From: Anseranas semipalmata
Lineage: Eukaryota; Chordata; Aves; Anseriformes; Anseranatidae
NCBI GenBank assembly: GCA_013399115.1
Contig: VXAA01006068.1
Span: 1,162,617-1,226,616, forward strand
Reading direction: 5' to 3'
DNA: 64,000 nucleotides
The translations under genes were made by a program, and so were the position numbers. Shown here piece after piece: positions 40,301 through 54,185 of this stretch (position 1 is the stretch's first letter; every line of letters starts with the position of its first letter). The notes beneath the pieces are model-generated. The model was not told the origin of the DNA. It searched no databases and worked only from the letters and a program-made list of their open reading frames with translations.

Positions 40301-40361
40301 CATATTGTTAGAGGTTCCTAAGGGAACCTAAGAGGTTCCATATTGTTAAGAGGTTCCTAAT
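40301..40361. repeat. Short tandem duplication, 38-bp period
   Basis: CATATTGTTA(A)GAGGTTCC occurs at 40301 and 40339, with a partial AAGAGGTTCC between them that makes a local three-fold repeat of the GAGGTTCC core. Recent local duplication is likely, because the copies differ by one inserted A. Confidence 0.85.
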
Positions 40362-42236
40362 AAGCAGAAGCAGAAATTACTAAAACATTTCCTTTCCAGA
40401 GAATACTCACTGGGAATGAGGCATTCTTTGCTAACATATAAAGTTGCACCAAGATACTTAAAAAAAAGTTAATATATACTCTATCACGTATCTTAAAATG
40501 AACTGGCAAGAGCGAATTTTCATTAAAATGTTAAACTTTAATGCAAGCAACTTTAAAGTCCGCTTCATTAAGAAGCTGCCCGTGGTGGTTTGTGCTACTT
40601 GTAAGGGTTCCAAGCAGCTGTAGCAAATGGCTCCACAGACGGAGGATTTGTGGAGGCCACTTGACGAAGAAGTGAGTTCATGGAAAAGAGAATCAGGAAT
40701 GAAATATTAATAGCATAAAAACATCTCTTCAGCTGTTTATGAGAAAGTTTGAAAAGGAATTTAAGGTGCGTGTGTATTGTTTTGGTTTTAATTAAATAGG
40801 AAATCTGATAAACTTCTTACATCTTGGACACCGGACATACAATTTAAATGTAGTACTTTGAAACACTACTGATCCCAGAAGTATATCAGACTATACAGAC
40901 AACGGGACTTTCATCAATTATTTTCTTTCTGCTGTATTCCCACAAATTATGCTCTAAGGTTTATACTTTGTTTCTGACAAGAAGGGCACTCTTGTCAACA
41001 GATAATTTTAGAACATTGCTCGCATCTGAGTAGTAATATTCAAGAGGATAAGGGCAGGAAACACATTAACTTTGTGAAAGAAGCAGTGAGTTCCACAATA
41101 ATCCTATATTCTTGATTGTCAGCCTCAAGAATCATTAAGCAGTTTGTGGGGAGAAGAATGTCTATCATTGAGAAAGGACACAATTTAACTGCAAAGGGTA
41201 TTCATTCCAAAAGACCATTAGCTTTCACAAACACATATGTGAGCTGGATCAGTCAGCCACCTCTACTCTACAGGCAGCTCCGCAACATTATTGTAAAGTC
41301 TTCACCAATTATAAGGATTCGCCAAAACGAAAATTAAGCCTTTTCATAGTCTTGTAGAGTCCTTTTCTGTTGTTACAGTTAACACTTCAGTTTTCAGTAA
41401 TGACAGTCAGCCTGAGGGGATATTAGAGTGCCTCATTAAACAAGCTAATGGGAAATATTTGAGAGCAGCACATTTGTACACTGTTCTAGCACACCAACCA
41501 CTTGCCTAGCAGATAAAGCTAAAATCTTCACTGAAACAGCTCTTACTTGAGTGTGAATATCAGGGGAAGGTTCAAGTCCCCTCTAATATCTGGGCTTTCC
41601 ACCCACCACCACACCTAATAAAGGCATTAACAGCAGTTTAAAACTGGTTACTGAAAGTTATATCAAGGCTGACCGGCAGCACTCAGCTACAGCAGAGCTC
41701 TGAAATACGTGAGCTCAGTGGAACAAACCACTAGCACTGAAAGCACATTAATTTGTGAGAACACAAATCACAGTAACCGGCAGATTTAAGTGCAGCTACT
41801 CTAGATTGGGGGTCTAACGTCAGCAGACTTCACCAAAGTCTTATACTTTATTTAAACACTAATTTGTCAAAGCAGAATGAGCTGTTTCATCTTACAGAAC
41901 GTGCATTGTTGAACATCTAGTACACAAAGTTGTTGCAGATCCTTATGTTCCTATCTAGCCACTGGCCCAAACCAGAGTGACTATAATTATTATTAGTGCC
42001 AAAAACCTGTCTTGATATATGGCATCCAACTGTGAAGGAGTCCAATCCCCAGAAGACTCCGAAGGAAAAGAAATGAAACTCTTCGCTAAGTGATATTGTT
42101 TCAATTGTATACAACAACCTTATCTTAATGAGACAGGATGAATAACTTTTTCTGTTGTCCACTTGACTTTTCACTGTCTTGTGGATCAGTAAGGATCAAG
42201 AGCACAGAATCATTATTCAGCAAAAAAAAAAAAAAA

Positions 42237-42237
42237 N
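42237..42237. other. Ambiguous base (N) after an A run
   Basis: A single N ends a run of 15 A bases, again a likely homopolymer consensus problem. Confidence 0.95.
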
Positions 42238-43254
42238 ACAACTGTCATATTGTAAATGCAAAATCAATTGAGACAGCATTAGCCTTTGTGAATTGCATCA
42301 CATACATAAACTCTCCTTTGATCAAAAGCTACAGATGGAAACCCAAATCATTGAAAAAAAAAAAAAAAAGAGAGAGAGATGCCGACAGAGTACAATTCTT
42401 GTATAACAAAAGTGCTAAGATCTTTTTCTAACATCTCCAGGGCAGTATCTGGCAAGAATAGCATAAGGAAACCACCTATCATAGCAGACGCATGAATGTC
42501 TAACAAATTGAGTAATCACCAAGGAGCTATTCATCATAGGAACTATTCATCACATCCCTACACTGGGATTCTGCAAGCCAGGGAATCTTTTTAACCTGGA
42601 AACTGTGTGGTTACGAAATGGGTAAAAAGTGAGCCAAGAAACTTGAGGCAAGTTTCATTTACATGCTAGAACGTGAAAGCTTATTAAAATAAAACCTAAT
42701 TTGTTTAGTTTATTACTTAGTTTACTAAAATAAAGCTTAGTTAAGCAAAAATCTGAAATCATACATAACAATTTGCAGGAATCCTTAATGGTATTTATAA
42801 CTCACACAGAGTAAATAAAATATTCATAGCCAGAAAACTGCAAGTATTCAGTTCTACCAAATAACATCCGTATGTGGCATGTCTTGTATTGCCCTCTACA
42901 ATCTGTGGACATCAAAAGAATAAGTACAAGAGCTAGAGGGGGGGAAATACAACTTTCGGAATAGGAGGAAGGGAAAGAGACTCTTGCATGAAGCAAACAG
43001 AACTGAGAGTTTTTAAGGTGATATGAAAATTAATATTTAAAAGTGTGAGAACCACTTCAATTACAGGGTCCTCATTCAACCTCAGCCTCAACGTTAGTAC
43101 TATAGAACAGTTCCCTTGGGGAAGAAATTTAGATATATATATTTTATCCAAAGTTATTTTAAGATTATTCAAGGTTACATTAGCCCAAAAAACATGTAAA
43201 GAGAAAATTTAGTGTGAGGGGCAAAATCAGGAAAGAGTTAGATTTAAGTACAGA

Positions 43255-43553
43255 CAAAATATGGGCCTGTGCAAACCTCATGAAGTTCAACAAGGCCAAG
43301 TGCAAGGTCCTGCACCTGGGCCATGGCAATCCCAAGCACAAACACAGGCTGGGTGAAGAATGGATTCAGAGCTGCTCTGAAGAGAAGGACTTGGGGGTGT
43401 TGCTTGACGAGAAGCTCAACATGAGCCGGCAATGTGCGTCTGCAGCCCAGAAAGCCAACCGTAGCCTGGGCTGCATCAAAGAAGTGTGGCCAGCAGGTCG
43501 AGGGAGGTAATTGTCCCCCTCTGCTCTCATGAGACCCCAACACATGTGCCTGG
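43255..43553 (+). mobile_element. CR1 LINE fragment, C-terminal part of the reverse-transcriptase ORF
   Basis: The DNA has the CR1 block CCTCATGAAGTTCAACAAGG followed by GTGCAAGGTCCTGCACCTGG. The plus-strand frame stays open from before the element to 43510 and translates into the familiar CR1 protein end, with [34 protein letters not shown] and [10 protein letters not shown]. It breaks off after a GAGACCCCAAC-like block near 43553. The expected 3' UTR and octamer tail do not follow, so it lacks the 3' part that CR1 insertions normally keep. It is non-functional. Confidence 0.92.
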
Positions 43554-44246
43554 TGTCTGGGTACCCTGCCGAGGCTCCTCCTGCTCACCACATGCCATAC
43601 TGGGAACCTGTGCTCGTAGTTCATGGTTGTAGATCCCATCCCAGAAAGCTGGCATGTTTAAAACAAGTTACTCCTCATGCTGCCCTAACCTTGCCACAGA
43701 TCTTGCCTTAAGATTTACCTTGTTTCAGATTACTTCAGAACACTAAATTGAATGATTCCTGAAAGAAATCCATCTAAAAGACAGCACCATAAAAATGTAT
43801 CAACTGTGAACTGGTAATTAATCGATCTAGCTCATTCTGATAGTTTCTTCAAAATATGTAAGCAAAGCTAGCCTACACCTACAGTTTCATTAAGAAAAGG
43901 AGTTAAGAAGTCTTTTTTGGGGGGGTCACTTACACAGCTATCAATTTGTACTTACTAACTTGCAACTTTCAACATTGAAATGGATTTTCTCTATTTTCTA
44001 AAATGAATCAGGCAGGAACAGATCAGTTATTTCTGGAACAGCATTTTTAGGAAAGCCAAAAGGGAAGAAAAGCTTTCTTGAAAAATATGCATGTATGCAC
44101 ACATGCAGGGGATGGAGTATCACTGATTTTCAATATTGAATTTGCTATGGCTCTCTATACCTGACAGGTACCAGAAATTGTGATGAAGTGCAGTTTTGAA
44201 CCATTAAGAGAAAACAAGATTAACTATGAGCCTTAAAAAGCTACCC

Positions 44247-44268
44247 AAAAAAAAAAAAAAAAAAAAAA
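44247..44268. repeat. A homopolymer, 22 bases
   Basis: Uninterrupted A run in intron 1, with no recognisable retrocopy attached. Confidence 0.9.
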
Positions 44269-47200
44269 CACTATCAAGAGCACCGAAGTAGAAAGCTCTA
44301 ATTTGTTTTGTTTCTGAATTAATTTTAATCAAGCTCTATTTGCAAAGATTCTGTGAACTTGCAAGCTGTGGAAAATCTTACATAGTGAAACAGTGAAGCA
44401 GCATATATTTGTGTATAACTCAGTGTAACTTTTCTTTTTTAACCATATTACTGAGATTTTCACTTCAGGAAAATAAGAGCATTTTACTTTTCTTCCACCT
44501 GAAAACTATAAATACAACATGGTGGTTTTCTTTATGTTGGCTTGTATAAACAGGTAAGACAAGCCTTACTTCACTGTATTTTGAAAGTGAAGTTTTTAGT
44601 TTTAATAAATAGTAATTGATAAAAGTAGTGCTTTGCTGTAGACTTCCGTTACCACGTGCAGAGCTTGCACAATACATCTGCTCACTTACACCTGGGAAAA
44701 ACAGGCAGATGAACGTGTCCAAGTCACGGGGAGAGATAAGGAGCTGCTTCCCCAGCCAGCCGCTCCTCCCCTTCCAGCAAGGCAGGGGATCAGGATGCGT
44801 ATCCGCACCCGAGCAACTCCCTTCCCACATCTGGTGGCTGATGTGGCCTCATCCTAAGGCACGGGATCCGCACAAGCGGTAACTGAGCGGCGGTGGAGCG
44901 GCCATCCAGCCCGTTCTGCTGACTCAGCCCAGCAGACAGCAACTTCCAGCCGGGAAGTATTGTCTTACAGTGACCCTGAAAGATTTGGCCGGACCCATCT
45001 GCATAACCATTCATTTATGCTAGAAAGCCAGCATTAAAAACAGTCCAATCGTTGTATGGTTTAAAAAAAAACAAAACAACACAAACAAGAAGGAAACCTA
45101 CACACCCAAAACCCCACAACAGCTGCAGCTGAACACTTAAAGATTAGCAAAGATTTTCTGTGCAGAAAAACTTTATTTTCAGAGGACAAGGTTATGATTT
45201 GAAAGTTGCACGGAAAATGAATACTCCTTTGCAACTTTGCACTTTTGTTTATAAACCACTTTAACTGTCCTAGTTTCTGTCCCAGTAAAGTGATGCTTTA
45301 CCCAGCTTATGATATCTCTAAAGGAAGCAATATTTAAAACAAACAGGGCAAGCTTTAGAAGGTGAACTTTAGAAGCATGCCTTTAACTTAGAACTGAAAG
45401 CTCTATGTCTTCAACTAAGAAATAACTTGGTTTTAACGGTGTCTATTTCTGCAAGTGCAATTATTAAAACAATTCAGCCAGTTAACTTTTCTGTAAACTG
45501 CTTTAGGTTTCACTGAGTTAACTGAAAGTCCAGCAATGGACTCCAAATATGCAGCTAAAGATGAAGACAAGGATGCATTTTCTTATTTACCACTTGTCAC
45601 TAATTTAAAAAATGGATCTAGAAAGTAAGACTAATCTCATTGCAAACTTAGTATTTCAGAGAAAAACTATGTAGTAACATTGAATGTGTTCTTGCACTAT
45701 TCTGGAAAGCCATTTATAAAACTACTCCCAGTAATTTTGTGTTTGCAACGTGTAAATAAATTGCAACTGTCAGTGCAGAAAACTGTATTTTGATATAAAT
45801 CACTATATTTAGTTACCCACTTCTGCAAGAGACAGGATCATTTCTAGGAAGACAGGTACCAGTTATAGGGCTTTATAACTATTACTCTAAAACACAAACA
45901 AAAGCCCTGCAAGCCTTTAACAGCCTAAGACCTGATTTTAAAAAATAAGTTTCAATTATATCATTATGATACAAGTAGCATTTGTGAATGTAAGTATAAG
46001 TATCATTGTAATGAAAATAAACAAGTCATAGGGAATACCCTTTCTTTCCATGGTAGATGCTACATTTTAAACAAGTGATCCCTGTAGAGAAAATAAAAAC
46101 ATTTTTTGACCACACAGAAAAATAAATGGGTGTCTATATTTGCAGCATTGGAGGTTGGGGGGGGCAGGAATCAACATACAACTTCTCCTTCAAGATACCT
46201 TCCATGGCATGCATGTTCTGCATGCTCGGGAGAACAAGGGTGTTCCCAGTATACACGAGTTAAGTCAACACCTTGAGTCTATAGTCCAAGCGCTGCACAT
46301 TTCTTTGCTTTACGAGAAGTGGCCCATCAAACACCTAGCTTCCACACAAGTCCTATGCAGGGTCTGAAGCTTCCCCTCTACCATTTCAATAACAGCTGCT
46401 TGGTGCCAGGGAAATGCAACTCTAACAGGAGATCGACTTGACAAGATGGAGGAACCCCAGGTAAGGGTCCATCAAGTAAAGTGGTTAAGTGCCAGAAAGG
46501 GTTTTGACCACTACAAGGACCTTGCACTGGACTGTCCTTATTAGAGGGAAATTTCATCAAACCAGTGCTGAACTTCTTCGGGGCACGTGGGTTTACTCCT
46601 AGAAGTGACTTGTGATACTCTAGATCAGCAGTCACAACTGCAGGGCGAGGTCATGATTCACAGTGTAATACTTGAGCTGTCAGGAACACAAAGGTACTTT
46701 AGCCTATTTTGGTGTGCATTTACTTCCCTCAGTTGCTTGTGCTGACAAACGGAGATGTTACAAGTGAAGAATGAGGCTGCTGCATTCATGGAAGAAGACA
46801 AATGGTAGCTGTCAAGCGCTGAAGGGAAAAAAGGAACAGATCAACTACTCCATTATCAACATCTAAAGGGCAGAAGCTGAGGAGTCTCAAAACTAATCAG
46901 GAGCAGGTGGGAAGAAATTACTGCTAAATTTTCTCAGGGCAGTGGACTGCCAAAGAGTTTCCTAAAAAACAGGGCCGCAAGCCTCAAGGCCTTGAGGGAG
47001 AGACTGGTGGAGGACAGCAAATCCCAGGAAAGCCTGGGAGATGCTACCTTCATGGCTTTCAGCTTTTGACAGCTTGCAGTCTCTTAGACACATTCTAATG
47101 GACAGATGTCTTTCAAGCAGCAGCAATCCTTCTAACAGGATCGCTTTATTTAAAATTTTATTTTGCAGAGCTCGTTAATAATAGCGCTCAGAGGAGAAGG

Positions 47201-50200
47201 ATGCGAGAACTCCAGCTCACAGCGTGAGGAGCACAGGTCCTGGGACTCCCCCTGCAGAGAGGCTCTTCCCTGGTCCATGTTTGTGCGCCGGGCACATTAG
47301 TAGTGGAGAATTAAGACAGAGCTGGAAACCAGCCTGCAGTCAAAGCTGAGCAGGCATTGTAATGTCCTGGTAAGTTTTGTTAATTGTTACAAGACCCTAG
47401 AAGCTCTAGGCTACCTACAGATGAAATGGAAGTAAAGATGGATATCCAAAATGCCCTTCTGTAACAGAGCACTGTACCGATTCTCTCATCTAGCAGTCTC
47501 CTCTTACTGGGTATGGGCAGCATGGAATTGAAAACAACCAGTTTTAAGAATTAAGCGCTGTCATTCAAAATGGCATATCTGACAGTCTCATTCTAGTTAA
47601 CGCAGATGCAGTAAATATCCTTGTTAAGACACAATCTGCTTTTCCTGTGAATCGAACCGCACCAGTTGCAATAAATCACTCTAAATCGTAAGATGACTAA
47701 ACAGACAACGAAACGTGCTGCTTTTTAAGTGTGCCAGCTTTCCGCCTCTAAGTGCCTCATCTTTTTTGTACTCTGAAGCACAGCTACTATGGAGAGCCTC
47801 TTGTTAATTTTATATACCTGCTTCGTACCTGCTTCCACTGACAAGCAGATTGTCCTCAAAACCGAAAGCTTTACAGGCAAAAATGAAGCCACCCTCTCTT
47901 TTGAAGTGAGAAGACATTCTAATGTTGGGTTCAAGTTTTAAGTGAAAAGATTCCTGCCACAAACCACCACCAAGAAGAACTACTAAGAGCAGGATCTCTC
48001 TACAATACAAACTTCACAAGCTCTGCACTTGCAGCATTACTCTGCCCACACAGAGAAAATTTATAAAGAAATTTTCCTATTAGAGGACAACTGACAGTCC
48101 TAACACTTGAGCCAAGAGCGAGCTCTGAATCCTCACTGCGCTCTTTCCAAGGAAACTCTATGAAGTAATGATTATGTCTCATCTTGTTTTTTCCTATATC
48201 CTGGTCACATTTCACCTGATCTTTTAATTAAAGTTTTCATAAAGCAAGATCTAATTGAAACATCAATTACAGCAAAATCTAGCTACATATAATTGAATTT
48301 CCATTCAAAAGTGGAAAAATTACTTTATTTACATTTTTAAAACATCTCGGATGTTTGTTCCCAAATCAAAACAGTATGGACTGCTAACAATGCTGCAAAA
48401 GGGCAGCATCAGGAGGCAGAATTAATTATCCACTGGAGAAGAACTCATTAAACTGAGCACTAAGAGTAACTGCGAGCAGGAAAGAAAGCAGTCATGAGAG
48501 CTTCTAATAAAGCACTAAGAACTGACAACAAAAGACCAAACAGCTCACAAGTGACTGGATTTCTGAATTCCTTATTACCCACTCCTACCTTCCCAGTTAA
48601 TACCATTTATATTTGTACACAGTAAGAAACTAATAAATAGAATAAAAGAATACCAGAGTATTTTCGTAATAAAAAAAGTTTTATAATGCACTGCAAAGCT
48701 GCTCATGACAGGTTTATACGTAGATAAGGTTTGGAGGAAGTCTCTGTTCTAGCAGCATGCCACTACTCTTGCCACCAAAGACAATTTCCTTAATAGCAGA
48801 ATCCCTGTCCTTAATGCCTGTGACCTACTGCAGTAATGTAACGACCAGAAAAACTTCCCATGGTCTACGCTTCCAAAGAAGAGCTTTCAGCACTGCAAAT
48901 GCCCATTGCTCCTTACCTTCAGGTGCAGCAGGACCCACCTTTCCAACATTGTCAAGTTCACATCCATGTTCATCTGCTCCCTCTGGGATGACATTGCTCT
49001 CCCTTCTTAGCTTAAAGGAATTTTCAAGTGCTAAGACTTACAGACCCTTCAAGTACTGTATCAGTACGCCATGGCAGAAAACTCAAGCTTAGCTGTGAAT
49101 TACCAAAAGCATTCAGTAGCAGAGTCCTTTAACAAATCTTGTGCCAACTGCTTGTAAGGAATAGAAAAGGCTCATGGGAGTAATTGAAGAATAACAATAG
49201 TTAATGATACAGCATGTCAGGTTAAGTTCTGGAATTTAAAACTACATTGCTCCACTGAGATGCATCTTAAAAACATATTTATAGACCTGAGTTGATTTTA
49301 GATATCTTTTCTGTGCAATGACAGGTATATGACAATTTGTATATATGTATCAACTGGAAACACAAACCGTGCATTAATTAAGTAGAATTACGTTCAGCTA
49401 CAAAGCCAAGTGGGAATTATGTACCAATCGTTAATTGCAAAATCTGCAACAAATAATTTACAAGCATTTCAGCAGGGCTTGAGCAGCAGGCATCACCACG
49501 CACAGGACTGACTACTGCCACCGGGGGTACTCCCTGCCCAACACAGCAAGGAGAGGAGAGCAGAGAGAAGAGGTCTGACTGTAGAGGAAGCCTGAGGAAC
49601 TGAAAATCAGACAGTGACGTGCATTCACAGAAATTGTAATGCTGAACGGATCATGGCTGATGGAATTATAGATTTTTTTATTTTTAGTAATGTGTTGTTC
49701 ACCTACAAGTCCCAAATGCCTTTTAAAAATGCAAGCAAACATCAGCCCTACCTTACAGAATGACACACGGAGGCATGAAGTGCCACTGTCACTTTGAAGT
49801 CAGGTCACCAGGAAGCGATGAATTCAGGAGTTACAAACCAGTCCTATATTCACTGAGCAAATACCAGTACATCTGACATTTGGGGTCTCACAATGTGCAA
49901 GTCAGGCCTTTCAACAGTATAACAGGCATTTTCTTATTGCAGCATTTTAAGTTAGCAAGCTTTCTGAGTGGGAAAGTAAAATAGCTGTCCACGTGTATTT
50001 ATTTAACGTAACAGAAGGCTTGTTGTAATTCAAACTTGAGACTATAAAACTGTATAACACAGCACAACATCTTGCCATAACATGAAGTATTGTGAAGATG
50101 AGTTCAAGGCTGTATGTCTCTTGCCCTTTGTATCATGATGAAATATGTTTTTTTCAGGATTTACTGACACCATAGCACACAGAATCGCTGTGTGGGTTCC

Positions 50201-50317
50201 AACTCTTCAGACAGGTAACCCAAGCTGGTATTTGCACTGGCAAAATTTTTTGCGACTTAGAAAACCAATGGCTACAGATCCCATAACAGGACAAATTTCC
50301 AGAGTATAAAACATACA

Positions 50318-50543
50318 GAGCAGTTATGAAAATGAAATACAACAGACCAAACGCATCTCAGTCTATTGTTGGTTCAGGGTTGTACGTATTTTTGTGACTG
50401 ATAATGCATGAAAAATAGAAATCCAAACCAGAGCAATGGTGAAAAGGACACCCAGCAGACCAAACACTTCCCAGTCCGTTACTGCTTTAGGAATACATAT
50501 ATTTTAGTGCTGATAACATATGACAAATAGAAATCTAAACCAA
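50318..50543. repeat. Diverged tandem pair, unit about 113 bp
   Basis: Two head-to-tail copies, about 50318-50430 and 50431-50543. Shared landmarks are CAGACCAAAC (50343 and 50456), a GTGACTGATAA-like block and AAATAGAAATC..AAACCA near each unit's end. Identity by eye is roughly 70-75%, with one small indel. The flanks do not show a convincing third copy. I do not recognise the unit as a known element. Confidence 0.8.
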
Positions 50544-51100
50544 AAAGAGGCATATATTGCTTCTGAATGATTCAGCTACATTAGGAACATATTTACACAA
50601 GACTGAGAAGTAAGCATGCAAGTGTGTTTTGTTTTACTGCAACTAACTGAATCATTTAGTTTAAGCAAGAAACAGCATTTCTGCAAGCAAAATGTCACAG
50701 AAGACAAATATAAGTATTTCCAAAGAAATATTACACACTTTGTCTTCAAATATCAGCTTAAAAGTCTTAGAAACTTCTCTAACAATTCTTCCCGAAGCTG
50801 TATTTTTCAGCTGTAGCTCAGTATGACATCCATATCTACCAGACTTACTTTCATACGAACCTATGATTACGTGATGAGCAGATTCACATCTCCTGTAAAC
50901 TACTGCACCAATTAGTAGTTTATCAAGAACATGAGACGAAGTAATTAATGTTGCAGTAACATCAGTGGAATCACGCTGGCTGAAAGCTGGTGAAGGAGTC
51001 TGAATCAGGCCCCTTGAAGTTCACTCTTACCCACTGCCACAGCACAGATGAAAACCAGTTACTCCCTGTAGGTGTTAGACCATTCAAGTCCTCATTATCT

Positions 51101-51190
51101 AAGCCAAGAAACATACATCCCTACTTGATAAATATTTAACAAAGAAAGAATTAGGCCAAGAAACATATATTACCACTCCAGAAAAATCTA
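51101..51190. repeat. Weak tandem duplication, about 51-bp period
   Basis: AAGCCAAGAAACATACAT at 51101 and AGGCCAAGAAACATATAT about 51 bp further on share their following CTAC/CCACT-like bases. This is short and may be a chance or old duplication. Confidence 0.5.
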
Positions 51191-54074
51191 AAGAAGCAGA
51201 AAGAACTGCTCCATACCCCAAAGCAGCTCTTCACATCTTCTCCTGTCTGCCAGAACACAGCTGTGGAATACATCCTCAAAACAATCATTCTGAAAATCTG
51301 CACAATTGGTTTATGTTATCCTTTTGCACAGCCTCCTTCCATCACATTTTTTCCCCACCACAGAAACATAACCAACTCCTAATTAAAATATCCACCAATA
51401 TAATTGTATTTCACTCTTGATACTTCCTGTACACGTGTACACACAGACTTCTCCAGACGTCTGGATTCCTGCTTCCCAACATGACTGCCTAGGACACCTG
51501 GATCACAGATTCCTTCCTACCAACATAGGCCAGGAAAGACAAGGGTGGCAGATGGGTTACTGAGGTACGATTATTGCTGCTTCAGCACTCACGCTTCCAG
51601 TTCTCCCTTCGATGGGCCAATGTAGCAGGCATGGTTTCCCTTTATCCCAGTCCAAACGAAGTTCCCTCACAGGCAAAACTTGACAAAGGAGGCATTGCAG
51701 CTAGACAGAGATAAATTGAAAAGCTCAATATTTTGACTGTGAAGTGGTCCATAAGAAGTTCTCACCACACCCAGCATGTAGTTTCCCTTCATGTATCCTG
51801 GAATAAGGAAAAAAAGTAGAATTCATACAAAAGAGAGCAGGCTAACAAGCAGGGCACGCTTGTCCTCATCCAACCAGCACAGAGCCACAAGTACTTACAC
51901 CTCAGCAAACCATCTAGCGAAAACAGTCACACGCACAAATCCATACTCATAGCTACAAGATGCAAGGGAGCATATAACCATTAGCAGGTACTCTACTAAG
52001 CCAGACAGAAACAGGTTAAGATTCTAGGTAAGGAAAACCAGAAAACACTAAGTCCCTAAGAAGTTTCACCACCATAGGGTGAATTATTCAGAATTAACTT
52101 CTGAATAAACATAAATATTCTAAACAGGTGGCTCAGATCTTGCTAAAGATACAATTGATATTACAGAGGAGACAGCCCTGCTGGTCTTGAGCTACCAGGA
52201 AAAAACTTTTCTGCGCTACTGTGTATGTAAGCTCAGAGCACCATTTCCTTCTGTGCAAGGGAGCACTCCATATCTAAGAGGATAACGATTAATCATGCAG
52301 ATAGTACTTGGGTGTCAAGCAAAGCAATTAACTTTGAGTCAGGGAGAGGCCCAGCAGAGTGATACAACAGGCAGCTTTTGACTCCAGGGAATAAAGATTC
52401 ACAAATAGGTGGGGATATGCAGAATCAAAGCCAAAGCACAAGCTGCATCTTTCTTTACTTTATAAATCACCACGAGCAGACACAAATGAAAGCAAAAACA
52501 ACAGCAACAAAGCTTGACCTAAAAATTATACATTAACACTAAAGCTTTTTCACAAGCAGAAGCACACAAGCTGTTGAACATGATAACGTTTTGTTTACGC
52601 CCCCTAGTAAAATGGCAGGCTTGGAGCAGGAGAGGAGGGAAGCCCTGAACCTGCAGGACTTTGTGATTACCTCTGTGCATCCCAATGAGTGTACAGGTAT
52701 AGGCAGCCCTCCCCCAGAGTCAGAACTTTTAGATAAATAGCACCTTTCCAGCCAAGCTTTCAGATAATTTAGTAAAGCACATATCCATTTACTAGAAAAG
52801 AGAAACTAAAGAGAAGATGGCATTATCTGTGTAATACTTTACACAACGTGAGAGCTCCTGTGTCAATTTCTGCTACACATACCAATAATTTTTCCCAGGA
52901 ATTTTCCAGTTAATCATTACAATAGAAGGAATCTACTTTCTCTGCCCAATTTCTGCTCCTACCCAAGAACAACATACAACATAAAACCAGACCCCAGTAT
53001 GTGGCTCTAAATGTTACCACAGTCACCAAATTCCTGGGCTAAAACATCCCAAATGTCTATGTACAACATTTAGTCTTTTCCTCCCCTTTCTTCAAGATCC
53101 TGAAGCTGTTGTCCAGATGCCTCTGGCTTTCCATCCGTCCCAAGCTGATCCAATGTCAACTGGACTGGTGAGGTCAGCAGCACCTATGATTAATGCAGCA
53201 GCAGGGAGCCTGTGAGGCAGAACTCTTAGCTGATGAACTCAGTAGTGAGTAAAACTGGACTTACCTTTTCCCCTCAGGCAGATTCCCCATTCCTGTGCTG
53301 ACATAGCTACTACTGACCTCAACAGTCCAGTAATCAAGGACCTGTAAACAAATAAAATAGGTCACTTATATGCCAATATTTGCTGAAGTGCATGCTTGAA
53401 GTATGCACATTTGGTCTCAGCCAATACTTCCTTCATGCTCACCGTGGCCTAGTTCATCTACTGCCACACCACCTTGCTTGGATGTTAAGACTGCCCAGGG
53501 TCCATCCCAGCTCCAACCCACAGCCCTCAAAATACTAGCCAACCAAATCAAATCAAGAGAGCAAGTATTTAGTGGCAAGTTCCCTTGATCTTTTCTCCTT
53601 AGCCTCACAGATTAAACAAAACTTCCTAAATACTCAGCTACAAACAGAAAATTAAGGTAAAAATAACAATTAGGCAGAGTTATTCCTAACTGGATTAGGA
53701 CTTACAAATGTAGCACATTGATCTGAAACTTCATTATACAGAAATATCAGAAGAAACAGTGTTACTCTCCTACTGTCACTCCTTCCACATGTAGACAGAC
53801 TCCAAAACTCTGACTCAAAGCATCTAACCTCAGGATCCTGAACCCTCCTTGCGATCCTCTCTTCACCAGCTATTCGAGACCGCAGGCTCCAAACTTCCAG
53901 TGCTCCCTACTGCACTTCAGTTAGATGTTCAGACAGACAGCAAAAACATTCCAGCACCTCATGCAAGCAGCTCTGTGCTTCAGTGATCCTTCCAGATTTC
54001 TGATGTTGCCCCAGCTTCATTGTCATAACTCTCATTAATATGCTTAGTTTTCTACCAGTTCTCCTTTTGTACCT

Positions 54075-54126
54075 ACATATGTGTGTATATACACACACAC
54101 ACACGTGTATATATACACATATAAAT
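54075..54126. repeat. Compound TG/TA/CA microsatellite
   Basis: Alternating purine-pyrimidine tract with (AC)n in the middle and TATA-rich arms that are partly complementary to each other. Confidence 0.9.
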
Positions 54127-54159
54127 AATGTGGGCCAGGTGAATCCCATTTTGGACATA
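54127..54159 (+). repeat. 33-bp exact repeat, copy 1 (inside a microsatellite)
   Basis: The 33 bases from AATGTGGGCCAGG to TTGGACATA are identical to 56207-56239. This copy sits between a CA/TA-rich microsatellite on its left and a pure TA run on its right, as though it had been patched into a simple repeat. Confidence 0.95.
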
Positions 54160-54185
54160 TATATATATATATATAAATAAATAAA
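54160..54185. repeat. TA microsatellite grading into TAAA
   Basis: A (TA)n run followed by AAATAAATAAA-type units, directly after the first copy of the 33-bp repeat. Confidence 0.9.
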
